Assembly (NCBI GenBank): GCA_900315075.1
Contig: OMXV01000021.1
Span: 1 to 64,000 of the forward strand
Origin: an uncultured Prevotellaceae bacterium
Lineage (GTDB): Bacteria > Bacteroidota > Bacteroidia > Bacteroidales > Bacteroidaceae
Direction: 5' to 3'
Length of the DNA: 64,000 nucleotides
Numbering within the stretch: position 1 is the stretch's first letter; the number at the start of each line of letters is the position of its first letter. The notes below the pieces were generated by a model. The model did not search any database. It had not been told where the DNA came from and saw only the letters and a list, made by a program, of their open reading frames with translations. The translations under genes were made by a program, and so were the position numbers. Positions 15,892-23,734 of the stretch are shown piece after piece.

Positions 15892-15938
15892 AAGCGAAAT
15901 GGGAGTAGTTCCACCATGGATCTGCTCCCATTTCGCTT
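15892..15938. terminator. Strong hairpin after the hsp20 fragment
   Basis: AAGCGAAATGGGAG (15892-15905) pairs perfectly over 14 bp with CTCCCATTTCGCTT (15925-15938) across a 19-base loop. It is the likely terminator of hsp20 and of any transcript from 14770. Confidence 0.7.
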
Positions 15939-15969
15939 GTATGAAGCCTTGTTTTAATGGAATTTTCCA

Positions 15970-16030
15970 GCCTTTTTGAGGAAATAATAAATTTTATTTC
16001 ATTTTTCCTCTATAAACGAAAAAAGGCTGC
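15970..16030. repeat. Inverted repeat before the tRNA array
   Basis: CAGCCTTTTTGAGG is mirrored about 35 bp later by CCTCT...AAAAAAGGCTG. The AT-rich region between has no gene. It may be a further hairpin terminator or a cruciform site. Confidence 0.4.
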
Positions 16031-16042
16031 ATCATTGCATCA

Positions 16043-16051
16043 TAACTTTGC
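16043..16051 (+). promoter_or_regulatory. -7 box of the tRNA array
   Basis: TAACTTTGC lies 15 bp before the first tRNA base. It fits TAnnTTTGC and would initiate the whole array. Confidence 0.55.
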
Positions 16052-16066
16052 ACACGAAAACAACAA

Positions 16067-16215
16067 GGAAGTATGGCTGAGAGGTCTAAAATTGCGATTA
16101 AGCGAGAGCCATAAGAGTTTGCTCTTGAATGGCTGAGCGTGAGCAATTTATTCAAAGCGGCACACTGCTAACGTGTTGAACTGTAAGGTTCCGTAGGTTC
16201 GAATCCTACCTTCCG
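16067..16215 (+). tRNA. tRNA-Ser(GCU) interrupted by a 66-bp element
   Basis: The outer parts form a class II serine tRNA. The 5' side is GGAAGTATGGCTGAGAGG, the anticodon loop CTGCTAA reads GCU, a long variable arm follows, and the T arm is GTAGG-TTCGAAT-CCTAC before CTTCC. Between TCTAAA and GCGGC of the D arm lies a 66-bp palindromic element (16091-16156). Removing it restores a D stem of GCT/AGC. Acceptor pairing is imperfect below the fifth base pair, so the gene may be decayed or phage-derived. Unless the insert is removed from RNA it should not yield a normal tRNA. Confidence 0.65.
16091..16156. repeat. 66-bp palindromic element, copy 2 (inside tRNA-Ser)
   Basis: This copy is the same length as and in register with the one in the hsp20 tail. 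It contains AAGCGAG, AGCCAT, AAGAGT-TT-GCTCTT, ATGGCT and GAGCG. The pairs AGCCAT/ATGGCT and ATT/AAT are fully complementary. Several differ from the other copy on both sides, which is compensatory covariation. Right and left ends both carry AAA next to the breakpoint. Confidence 0.72.
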
Positions 16216-16265
16216 AACAGAAATGCCCTCGGTGTAATGGTCATTCTTTGTTAAGATAACAATTT

Positions 16266-16344
16266 ACGGACGTATCGTCGCACTCTTATACAGTGTCATT
16301 AACCACGTAATTGGTGTATGTGGGTTCAAGTCCCACCGTCCGTA
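16266..16344 (+). tRNA. tRNA-like unit, isotype unclear, D arm reduced
   Basis: Acceptor ACGGACG pairs perfectly with CGTCCGT (16337-16343), and the T arm is GTGGG-TTCAAGT-CCCAC. A hairpin GCACT-CTTATAC-AGTGT could be the anticodon arm (anticodon UAU), but then only about 7 bases remain for the D arm and the variable region is about 23 bases. An upstream stretch near 16222-16250 looks like another broken tRNA 5' half with a GTT-containing loop. The unit is probably a degenerate tRNA. Confidence 0.4.
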
Positions 16345-16351
16345 CAAAACA

Positions 16352-16422
16352 TAGCCCTATGGTATAACGGCAGTACAACAGGTTTTGGCTCGTTAGCGAA
16401 GGTTCGACTCCTTCTGAGGCAA
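16352..16422 (+). tRNA. tRNA-Gln(UUG), divergent
   Basis: The D arm region CCTATGGTATAACGG, an anticodon loop with TTTTGG reading UUG, and the T arm GAAGG-TTCGACT-CCTTC are clear. The acceptor stem pairs only if one 5' base is bulged, and the anticodon stem has a mismatch. It resembles phage or decaying tRNAs rather than a housekeeping copy. Confidence 0.55.
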
Positions 16423-16428
16423 CAAAAT

Positions 16429-16503
16429 GGAGTTTGTAGCTCAGCAGGTAGAGCGTCAGATTGTGGATCTGAAGGTCGCAGGTTCGAAACCTGTCAAACT
16501 CCC
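16429..16503 (+). tRNA. tRNA-His(GUG)
   Basis: This is a well-formed cloverleaf: acceptor GGAGTTT/AAACTCC, D arm AGCTCAGCAGGTAGAGC, anticodon stem CAGA/TCTG around TTGTGGA (GUG), T arm CAGG-TTCGAAA-CCTG. The discriminator is C, as expected for tRNA-His. It is the most intact member of the array. Confidence 0.85.
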
Positions 16504-16536
16504 CCAAAGATGGTCAGTTGACTACCGTCTTCCTCC

Positions 16537-16583
16537 CTTGCGACTCGGCATAGCTCAAACAAGTTCAGCTCTGCTCTCGCTGC
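16537..16583. repeat. Related palindromic element, copy 3 (reverse orientation)
   Basis: Read on the minus strand this has AGCGAGAGC, AGAGCT, AACTTGTTTG, AGCT, then CCGAG, the same order of parts as the 66-bp elements. It is more diverged and sits between tRNA-His and tRNA-Glu. I treat it as a third, weaker family member. Confidence 0.4.
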
Positions 16584-16585
16584 TC

Positions 16586-16658
16586 GGTCGGTTGATCTAA
16601 TTGGTTAGGATAGCAGATTTTCAATCTGCTTGCACAAGTTCGAACCTCGTACCGACTA
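16586..16658 (+). tRNA. tRNA-Glu(UUC)
   Basis: Acceptor GGTCGGT/ACCGACT has one G-U closing pair. Anticodon stem GCAGA/TCTGC surrounds TTTTCAA (UUC). The T stem has one mismatch. The D arm GATCTAATTGGTTAGGATA is typical of tRNA-Glu. Confidence 0.75.
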
Positions 16659-16664
16659 CAGAAT

Positions 16665-16714
16665 GCTTCAATAGCTCAGTTGGCAGAGCTGCTCACTTTT
16701 AATGAGCGGGTCGT
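16665..16714 (+). pseudogene. tRNA-Lys(UUU), 3' truncated
   Basis: GCTTCAATAGCTCAGTTGG and the anticodon arm GCTCA-CTTTTAA-TGAGC are intact. After GGGTCGTAG the T arm and 3' acceptor are replaced by unrelated sequence. The array was cut here by a rearrangement. Confidence 0.7.
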
Positions 16715-16715
16715 A

Positions 16716-16929
16716 GAAGTTGCCAGCAGCGCCTTGAATACTCACTGAACGTGATCCTCACCATGTCGGAGGGGATGTTGGAGAACCCTCTGAACACAAG
16801 AACGGCTCGTCAGTCTATGATGCCGTACTGGCGGCAGCACTACGTGACGGGGCACTCACAACAGAGCGATTCCCATATTCGATACTGCTGCTGTCCTTAT
16901 ACTTATGCTATAAAAGAATCAACTATTGA
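16716..16929 (+). pseudogene. Remnant of an unidentified protein gene
   Basis: Two frames look like natural protein: EYSLNVILTMSEGMLENPLN, then after a frameshift near 16800 SVYDAVLAAALRDGALTTER and a hydrophobic end that stops at 16929. The start is missing, because the sequence joins the truncated tRNA-Lys. The family is not recognised. Confidence 0.35.
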
Positions 16930-17100
16930 AGTTTCGCAAGTCCTCAACTTCTAGGTTATGAGGTCTTTAGGTTATGAAGTGATGAGGTGAGATTTGCTCA
17001 AGCATATCGTTAGCCATACATATGTCACCTTAAAACCTGCAAGCGAAGCGACCTCAAAACCTCAAAACCAAACGAAACTGGAGCTTGCGAAAGTTGAGTC
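16929..17100. repeat. Imperfect palindrome of about 170 bp
   Basis: AAGTTTCGCAAG at the left is mirrored by CTTGCGAAAGTT at the right. Inside, TTATGAGGT...GAGGTGAG faces CACCTTAAAACC...ACCTC. There is no gene. It looks like a small non-coding mobile element or a collapsed repeat. Confidence 0.4.
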
Positions 17101-17111
17101 AACTATTTACC

Positions 17112-17147
17112 AAATCGGCCATAAGGAATTATCCCTGTGACCGATTT
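17112..17147. terminator. Terminator of the Ser/Thr kinase gene
   Basis: AAATCGG (17112-17118) pairs with CCGATTT (17141-17147) just past the kinase stop codon, with a further T-rich run beyond on the minus strand. Confidence 0.45.
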
Positions 17148-17151
17148 GAGC

Positions 17152-18711
17152 TCAATGAACTTCACTGAATGAAGCGTTAAGCGTGGTGCTGCCCGAAGTG
17201 GCGATTCCACTGAAAGAGCCATCGGGATTGTGAGAGAGTTGCAGTATCAGATTATCGTTGTCATGCAGGTAAAGGGTTCCACCATCACCATTATAGTAAC
17301 CAGACATAGATGATATGGTCACATGCTGACTGATATTATTATAGGTGGCCCCCTCAATAGAACCGTCTCCCTGGACATATAGCCTGATTTCCACTGGCCA
17401 TGACTTGCTCGAATTATAAAAATTGCCTTTGAGATGATGCGACCCTATCCAATCCCTATCCTGTGTGCCAGCAACGGGATAGTCTTCATCAGCAACATCT
17501 TCCTCGTGAGCAGACTCATCAGAAACTTCTCCGCCTTTATCTTCTTTAACGGTCGCTTCAACATCCTCACCAACTTCCCTCTCTTCCTCCATAGAATAAT
17601 TGGCTCCTGTGATCTCATTTCTTGTAGGGGTATCTTCACCATTGCCCTTGAATAGACTTACAGCCAGAAGTGATAGCAACATGAGAACCACCACGGAGAC
17701 CCCAATGATGGCATACTTCTTCCAATTAATATTACGAGAAGTTGTAACGCCAGCATCTGTGGGGCTGGAGTTATACATCGTTTTCTCTTTATCCAAGTAT
17801 GACTGAGAAGATGCTGTATGAACCTGCGTCTTTTCACCTTCATCGATAAAAGCCCTGATTGAACTGATATCCTGGGGACGGTCATAACGGTTCAGAGACA
17901 TCATCCACGTCACAAGTCGCACGGTATGTGGCGTTGTCGAGGGCAGGAAGCGGAATGCAGCATGGGGATTTTCCGTCAATTCAACAGTACTTGGAGGACG
18001 CTGCGCCGTAAGCATGGCATAGAAGGTGGCCCCTAATTCATAGATGTCCGTCCAGGGACCTATACGCTTTTTGTCACCGTTCACCAGTTCCACGGGTGCA
18101 TAGTCACGTGTGATGGCTAACCCGGAACTCATAGTGACTCCTTCCTCAACATCAAATTGCTTGCTCGATCCGAAATCCACCAGGAAAGCCTTACCTTTCT
18201 TATCCACCATGATATTGCCTGGCTTAATATCCAGATGGTAGAGAGGAGGCACATCATGATGAATTGTATCAAGCACTTGCAGCATCTGTTGCATAATGCC
18301 AAGTGCACGGTCTTCCCCAATTGGACCTTCACGCTGAAGGATCTGAGAGAGATTCTCTCCATCTATGTAGTCCATCACATAATAAACGGTGCCATTCTCC
18401 TCAAAGAGGTCATACACCCTTACCAAATGAGGGCTGTCAAGCCGACGGAGCCTCATGGCCTCCTTGGCAAACTTATCTTTCTGTGCGAGGAATGTCCCCT
18501 GATTATCGCCAGTCGCTACAGTGACAGTATGTCCTGTGCGCAGGTTGATGCCACGGATGAAAAACTCCTTCATCGCCAAAAGATCCCCAAAAGTACTGTT
18601 TTTCACTTTATAGGTGTTGCCAAATCCACCACTTGCCAGTTGTTGTTCTATACGATATGCTCCATCATGAAGCATCGTACCAACAGGAAGCATATTCTCA
18701 CTATTGACCAT
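17152..18711 (-). CDS. Membrane Ser/Thr protein kinase (Hanks type)
   Basis: This 519-aa protein has a full eukaryotic-like kinase domain in residues 18-285. It shows the glycine loop LASGGFGNTY (25-34), lysine K48 in AMKEF, the catalytic loop HLDIKPGN (159-166) and DFG (179-181). A transmembrane helix (about 335-355, IIGVSVVVLMLLSLLAVSLF) follows a Ser/Thr-rich linker. The outer part has an acidic Glu/Asp-rich spacer and a beta-rich C-terminal domain from about 430. PASTA repeats are absent, so the signal sensed is unknown. It is transcribed alone from a -7 box at 18751-18759. No cognate phosphatase is nearby. Confidence 0.88.
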   Translation of the reverse strand: MVNSENMLPVGTMLHDGAYRIEQQLASGGFGNTYKVKNSTFGDLLAMKEFFIRGINLRTGHTVTVATGDNQGTFLAQKDKFAKEAMRLRRLDSPHLVRVYDLFEENGTVYYVMDYIDGENLSQILQREGPIGEDRALGIMQQMLQVLDTIHHDVPPLYHLDIKPGNIMVDKKGKAFLVDFGSSKQFDVEEGVTMSSGLAITRDYAPVELVNGDKKRIGPWTDIYELGATFYAMLTAQRPPSTVELTENPHAAFRFLPSTTPHTVRLVTWMMSLNRYDRPQDISSIRAFIDEGEKTQVHTASSQSYLDKEKTMYNSSPTDAGVTTSRNINWKKYAIIGVSVVVLMLLSLLAVSLFKGNGEDTPTRNEITGANYSMEEEREVGEDVEATVKEDKGGEVSDESAHEEDVADEDYPVAGTQDRDWIGSHHLKGNFYNSSKSWPVEIRLYVQGDGSIEGATYNNISQHVTISSMSGYYNGDGGTLYLHDNDNLILQLSHNPDGSFSGIATSGSTTLNASFSEVH

Positions 18712-18750
18712 AATTAAGCTTTTTTACAATATCCATCCCTCCTTGCGATT

Positions 18751-18759
18751 GCAAATATA
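18751..18759 (-). promoter_or_regulatory. -7 box of the kinase gene
   Basis: The minus strand reads TATATTTGC, a TAnnTTTGC match, 40 bp before the kinase start codon. Confidence 0.55.
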
Positions 18760-18857
18760 GGTATTAATCTGATACGTTGTATCACATATTGGCTTTTTTT
18801 TTATGACATACTCTAAGATAGATCGGCCTTTCATATTACATGCTATTTATGGTTGGT

Positions 18858-19565
18858 TTACAAGTCACTGTCATCGTAATCGACGAGTTCTTCTGTCATG
18901 GGTTCTACCAGAACCAGTAAATCTTTTGATTCATTATTTTTTATCTCAAACCAGGAATCCTTAGCATTATCACTGTAAAAAAATTCATTTTCAAATATTA
19001 TCTCTTCATTTTCATCATATTCCCATTCAGGTGAATCACCTTCTTCACTATGAAGATACCCTATGCTGCTAATCGTCACACATTTTCCATTTAACGCCAT
19101 TGCAAATACCCATAGACACGTAAAAGGCACTTTCCCCGTAGATGACTTTCCTGGAATTCTATAAAGCAACAATGGCTGCTGTATCCCATTTCTATCTTCG
19201 TAGATTGTTGTCACATAGTAAATTGTTTTTCCGTCAATGGACATTCTTTCTTTTTCCTCGAATTCAGTGAATTTTTTTAGAAGAACGTCTTTTTTTCGGT
19301 AGATAAAAGGAGGAGCATATCCAATTACATAATCATAAACCCCATCTTCAATATAGCCTTCCTTTATAAGTTTTTTCTCAAAGAAATCAAACATGCGGCT
19401 TTTATTTGCAAAAATATATCCTAATGTCCGGAAAGGATAATTGAGTAGTCGTTTTTTTGCATGATCATATTCTGGAAATAGCAATTCTATTCTTGTACAT
19501 TTTGTGCCATCTGGTAAAGATTTTAATCTTTTAATGGCACAATGCGCAAGTTGTTTTTCTATCAA
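18858..19565 (-). CDS. Hypothetical protein, AT-rich
   Basis: This 235-aa soluble protein is not recognised. It has a Lys/Arg-rich N-terminal half (KRLLNYPFRTLGYIF), a central beta-rich region (YYVTTIYEDRNGIQQPLLLY) and a strongly acidic C-terminus. No signal peptide or membrane segment is seen. Its base composition is lower in GC than the kinase gene or aroA, which suggests recent acquisition. Confidence 0.6.
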   Translation of the reverse strand: MIEKQLAHCAIKRLKSLPDGTKCTRIELLFPEYDHAKKRLLNYPFRTLGYIFANKSRMFDFFEKKLIKEGYIEDGVYDYVIGYAPPFIYRKKDVLLKKFTEFEEKERMSIDGKTIYYVTTIYEDRNGIQQPLLLYRIPGKSSTGKVPFTCLWVFAMALNGKCVTISSIGYLHSEEGDSPEWEYDENEEIIFENEFFYSDNAKDSWFEIKNNESKDLLVLVEPMTEELVDYDDSDL

Positions 19566-19614
19566 TTTCTGAATCCAAGTACACAGTTTTGTGCAAATTT
19601 GCTGTTAAAAAAAG

Positions 19615-19637
19615 AAGTGCTTGAAAATCAAGCACTT
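19615..19637. terminator. Terminator after tRNA-Pro
   Basis: AAGTGCTTGA and TCAAGCACTT form a perfect 10-bp stem with an AAA loop. On the minus strand it is followed by a run of seven T, a classical rho-independent terminator for the tRNA. Confidence 0.8.
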
Positions 19638-19651
19638 CCTTTTTGCATTTG

Positions 19652-19724
19652 TCGGGATTACTGGACTCGAACCAGCGACCTCGCGCCCCCCAGACGTGTG
19701 CGCTACCAACTGCGCTAAATCCCG
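19652..19724 (-). tRNA. tRNA-Pro(GGG)
   Basis: Read on the minus strand: acceptor CGGGATT/AATCCCG, D arm TAGCGCAGTTGGTAGCGCA, anticodon loop CTGGGGG (GGG), T arm GCTGG-TTCGAGT-CCAGT. The discriminator is A. It has its own promoter (19735-19743) and terminator. Confidence 0.9.
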
Positions 19725-19734
19725 ATTTTGCGGT

Positions 19735-19743
19735 GCAAAGGTA
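19735..19743 (-). promoter_or_regulatory. -7 box of tRNA-Pro
   Basis: The minus strand reads TACCTTTGC, 11 bp before the first tRNA base. Confidence 0.65.
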
Positions 19744-19882
19744 AGTACTTTATCTGAAATGACCAAATATTTGGATTGATTTTTTTGTTTTAGGGTATAA
19801 AATCGTGAAAAATTGCCAAAATTGGATTTTCTATCCTAAAAACTGTTATTAAAACGGGGAAACGATGCAGTTTTTTGAGATA

Positions 19883-19891
19883 TAATTTTGC
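19883..19891 (+). promoter_or_regulatory. -7 box upstream of aroA
   Basis: TAATTTTGC fits TAnnTTTGC, about 105 bp upstream of the chosen aroA start. No clear -33 box is seen. Confidence 0.4.
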
Positions 19892-19996
19892 TGGATGAGA
19901 AAAACATGCTAATTTTGGTGATTGAAACGAAGGTATCCATCTTCACACGTAGAAAACTGTGGATTTACTACCCTTGAATCATTGATTGGAAAAGAC

Positions 19997-21250
19997 ATGC
20001 AATATAGTATCATAGCACCTCAATACATCGATGCCACAGTAAAACTCCCTGCATCGAAAAGCATCAGCAACCGCGCACTAATCATCAACGCCCTCGGCGG
20101 CGGAACTTGTTTTCCCCAAAACCTATCAGACTGCGACGACACAGCTGTGATCGTTCGTGCACTTCGCGATATGCCTTATGAAATAGACATCATGGCGAGT
20201 GGCACTGCGATGCGTTTTATGACGGCCTACCTTGCTGTAACTGACAGTGGTGAACATATCCTCACAGGTACAGAGCGAATGCGCCACCGTCCTATCGGTG
20301 TGTTGGTGGAAGCACTACGCCGACTTGGCGCCGACATTTCCTATGAAGGTGAGGAAGGGTATCCCCCACTCCGCATCCGTGGAAAAAAATTGGATGGCGG
20401 GCCATTGGAAGTGCCGGGCAATATTAGTTCTCAATTTATCTCAGCATTGCTGATTGTGGGGCCAGCTCTCACCCAAGGTATGGAATTAAAGTTGGAGGAG
20501 AACGTTATCTCCCGGCCTTATATAGACCTGACACTCTGCACGATGCGTGATTTTGGCGCCGTGGTTGATTGGACAGGCCCAGATACCATTGTGGTGGAAC
20601 CACACCCCTACTCCATCGTAGATTATTTTATTGAAAACGACTGGAGTGCCGCCTCCTATTGGTATGAGATGTTATCACTTTGCGATAACCGCGACTCCAT
20701 GGTTCATCTCGCTGGTTTGATGGATGGTTCTCGTCAGGGTGACTCCGTTGTCCGTTACTTATTCAATCTGCTCGGTGTAAGAACAAATTTTGAAAGCAGG
20801 GAAAAAGGCGTCCCCACCACCATTACCCTTCGGCGCCATCAGGCAAGTCTGCCCCGTCTGGAATACGATTTTATCAACCAGCCAGACCTCGCCCAAACCT
20901 TTGTAGTCACCTGTGCTTTGCTCGATATTCCCTTCCATTTCAAGGGTTTGGACACACTCCGCATCAAGGAGACCGACCGCATAGAAGCACTGAAGAAAGA
21001 GATGCGCAAACTGGGGTATGTGCTAGAGAGCAATGCTTCGAACGACCTCATTTGGGATGGCAGCCGTTGTGATGCCATGCCAAATCCCGTCATCGACACC
21101 TACGACGACCACCGTATGGCGATGACCTTCGCCCCTGCTGCACACAAATTCCCCGGACTGATTATCAACAATCCCTCGGTGGTAACAAAATCCTACCCTA
21201 CTTTCTGGGAACATCTTCGCAACGTTGGCTATCAGATTCAGGAAGTTTAG
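19997..21250 (+). CDS. aroA: 3-phosphoshikimate 1-carboxyvinyltransferase (EPSP synthase)
   Basis: The 417-aa protein is read from MQYSIIAP. The open frame extends 25 codons further up without homology, so this ATG is preferred. AroA joins shikimate-3-phosphate and phosphoenolpyruvate in aromatic amino acid synthesis. Visible landmarks are LPASKSISNRAL near residues 16-28, SGTAMRF in the phosphoenolpyruvate region, IKETDRIEAL and DDHRMAMTFAP near the end. Length is normal for the short Bacteroidota form. The next small gene follows after 21 bp, probably in one transcript. Confidence 0.95.
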   Translation: MQYSIIAPQYIDATVKLPASKSISNRALIINALGGGTCFPQNLSDCDDTAVIVRALRDMPYEIDIMASGTAMRFMTAYLAVTDSGEHILTGTERMRHRPIGVLVEALRRLGADISYEGEEGYPPLRIRGKKLDGGPLEVPGNISSQFISALLIVGPALTQGMELKLEENVISRPYIDLTLCTMRDFGAVVDWTGPDTIVVEPHPYSIVDYFIENDWSAASYWYEMLSLCDNRDSMVHLAGLMDGSRQGDSVVRYLFNLLGVRTNFESREKGVPTTITLRRHQASLPRLEYDFINQPDLAQTFVVTCALLDIPFHFKGLDTLRIKETDRIEALKKEMRKLGYVLESNASNDLIWDGSRCDAMPNPVIDTYDDHRMAMTFAPAAHKFPGLIINNPSVVTKSYPTFWEHLRNVGYQIQEV

Positions 21251-21271
21251 CTAGAGGACACCGACCGCACG

Positions 21272-21664
21272 ATGACAGGATTCATTATATTACTATTAGG
21301 ATTGGTAGCTCTTGGGATCGTTGCCGGCATTCTCAGTCTTGCGTCAAGGCATAGCAGCGATGATAAAATTGTGGAAGCCGACAGCTGTGCCACTTGCAAT
21401 GGTACCAATGACAAATGCGAGCAGGAGTGCATGATGGAAGCTGCAGTCAAAGAGATTGAGTATTTCGATGACGAAGAATTAGATGCTTTCCGTGAACGTC
21501 GTTCGGACAGCTACACAGATGAGGAAGCTGAGTCTTTCCGCGAAGTCCTGTACACCATGCGGCCCGACGAGGTGAAAGACTGGACACGCAGCCTTACCTT
21601 ACGTCAAATTTCTCTTCCTGACCAGGTGAAAGACGAAGTGTTCACTATATTAGATGACATTTAA
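21272..21664 (+). CDS. Small membrane protein with a Cys cluster
   Basis: This 130-aa protein has one N-terminal membrane helix (residues 3-24, FIILLLGLVALGIVAGILSL). A cysteine motif CATCNGTNDKCEQEC at about 39-53 could bind zinc or an iron-sulfur cluster. The C-terminal domain is acidic and helical. Members in Bacteroidota often carry the dubious label phospholipase. I see no lipase motif. Function unknown; conserved position behind aroA. Confidence 0.7.
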   Translation: MTGFIILLLGLVALGIVAGILSLASRHSSDDKIVEADSCATCNGTNDKCEQECMMEAAVKEIEYFDDEELDAFRERRSDSYTDEEAESFREVLYTMRPDEVKDWTRSLTLRQISLPDQVKDEVFTILDDI

Positions 21665-21674
21665 GCTTTATCAC

Positions 21675-21883
21675 GAATTTGAGAATTATTGACATACATC
21701 GTCAATGAATTTGTTTATTTGCTGCCGCGAATTTGAGAATTGCAGAAACAGAAGAATTAATTTCTATCCCAAATTTGACAATTACTGAAACAGAGCAATT
21801 AATTTCTATCCCGAATTTAAGAATTATAGTATTTTAGTCACCAAATGACCAATTTCAAAATAATTCTCAAATTCGGGATAGGA
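21675..21883. repeat. 42-bp tandem repeat with an inverted end copy
   Basis: Two units of 42 bp (21729-21770 and 21771-21812) share AATTTGAGAATT, GAAACAGA and AATTAATTTCTATCCC. Partial copies lie before (21675) and after (21813). A reversed copy, ATAATTCTCAAATTCGGGAT, ends the array at 21860-21883. It lies between converging genes and could fold into a long hairpin. Confidence 0.7.
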
Positions 21884-21959
21884 CGAATAGAGTTACAACA
21901 ATTTGGATAGCCTATAAAAAACTCTGACGTTACCTATATTATGACATTGAACTTTGCTC

Positions 21960-23713
21960 TTACTTAATCACGATTTTCCTTCCGTTCTTGCCTTGCAGGC
22001 GATCTTTTGTCGTGCGAGAGAAATAGACACCCGGTTTTGTGGGTTTAGTGGTGCCCAGATAAATACCTTGCAGGGAGTACCATGCCGATGGGCTACCATC
22101 AACATCTTCCACACTGCTGATGCTGAGTGCATCACTGATGTCGACGACAAAGGGTTCCCACGGCGGGCCTGCCACTGTCATCAATGGTCCAGATGTTGTC
22201 AATGGGGGTTGTGCCGAAATCGTCGCTGAAGTCCTCTAACGCCTTGCGGCCGAACACGCCTTTCGGCGCATCGCCTTCACCGTTGACGGACATTTGGATG
22301 AGCTCCAGTCGCGGCTCGGCAAAATAGGTCTTCACCATCTTGGTGTTGTAGGTGTAGGATTGCGTCTGTTCTGTACCGTCATCAAAGATTTCAGTGATTT
22401 CATCAGTTTGTTCCTGCGATACGGCAGTCAAGTCAATCTCTGGCAGCGAGCCGAAGTCTATGCCGCTTTTGACGTCTATGCTCTTCACCTTGTATTTCAG
22501 CGGGGGCAGCAGTGCCGAGAACTCGCCAGTGAGCGAGTCGGTGCGTATTGTGATGTACTTCGCATTGTAGTCGGTGCCTGTATAGGCTTGGCTGCTGATG
22601 CTCGTGGTGTCGCTCTGCCACGTGCGGACAGTGAGGGCGTTGCTGATGTGGTCGTCTTGACAGTTCAGCGAGAACGACTCATTGTTCAGTGCCAGCTGTA
22701 TGGTTGCTATGCCTATATTGTTCTTCGACAAGTTAAAACCTATGGCCAGCGTGTTGTTGCTCAGACCGCCGCCCACACGACCCACGAAGTTCACCAGTGT
22801 GGAGTCGGCAAAGTCGTACTGCACGGGGCGGTCGAAGTAGAACGTCCCTGCAGTGGGCCAGCGTCCGCCCGCCACCATCGTATGTCCGCCCAACTTGGCT
22901 TCTATGAAGTGGTTGCCAATGGGTACGGAGATGTTGTATTTGCCATTGTCGTCGGTCTGCACCACCTGGCCATCCTTGTTCTGCAGCAAGCCGTCGATAT
23001 ACATCTGTACACCCTCTACGGGAACATTGGTGCCGGCATAGTAGATATGTCCGCTCATGGGGAACGACGACACGTCCTCGAAGTCGGCGGTGTGGACAAG
23101 GGAGTTCTTACCCACGAAGAGCAGCGTCTTGGCAGGGTTGAACTCGTGGATGCCATAGAGGGGCACCACCGAGTAGGTAGAACCCTCGCCGGTGAATGAT
23201 ATGCCCTGAATGATGTAGTTGCCGTCGGTGTCGGTCTTGGCCTTCAGCCTCAGCGCAACGGGCGTGAGGGTGGAAGGTTGGGCGTTGCTGCCCACGACGC
23301 CATGGTGCTTGCGGTAGTTGGTGCCGTCGCGCGAGTAGTCGAAGAACTGTGTGCGCAAGCCCTCGTCAAAGGTCCAGTAGGTCTCCAACTACTTCTCGTC
23401 GCCCACCAAAAGGTGGTCGTAGTTCTCCAGGATGTCGGCCTCGCTGAGGCACCTTGTCCACAGGCGGAACTCATCTGCCGAGCCCTTGAAACGGCCCAGG
23501 CTGAACTCTTCAGCATTGGTCAGTGTTAATGAGTCGTCAGCTAACGTCAGAGTGGCTTTCTGCACATTGGGTTCGCTGCTGTTGGCATCCAGAGTCAGCA
23601 CATAGCATGTAAGTGTCTGGCCTTTACGGGTCAGTGCAACGTGAGTCGGTTGCCGCTCCGATGAGCAAGAGTGCCATCACGAGCAGTCGGGAGAGTTGAC
23701 TTAATCTTATCAT
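21960..23713 (-). pseudogene. Secreted LamG / T9SS-type protein, decayed
   Basis: A signal peptide starts at 23713 (MIRLSQLSRLLVMALLLIGA) and stops soon after. A LamG-like segment follows in another frame (FKGSADEFRLWTRCLSEADI), ending at a TAG at 23389-23391. A long beta-rich frame continues from 23388 to 22132, with carboxypeptidase-regulatory-like repeats such as DDNGKYNISVPIGNH. A further frame ends in WYSLQGIYLG and GKNGRKIVIK (21960-22202), which has the look of a type IX secretion C-terminal signal. At least three disabling changes are present, and a large stretch between signal peptide and LamG is missing. Confidence 0.75.
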
Positions 23714-23734
23714 ATTCTAATGATTTTTAGTTAT

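Noticed and set aside
21675..21883. CRISPR array between aroA operon and the LamG pseudogene
   Set aside because: Only two full units without spacers, plus an inverted copy.
22294..23199. Long plus-strand frame (301 codons) opposite the LamG protein
   Set aside because: It mirrors the minus-strand gene, has no start context and no family resemblance.
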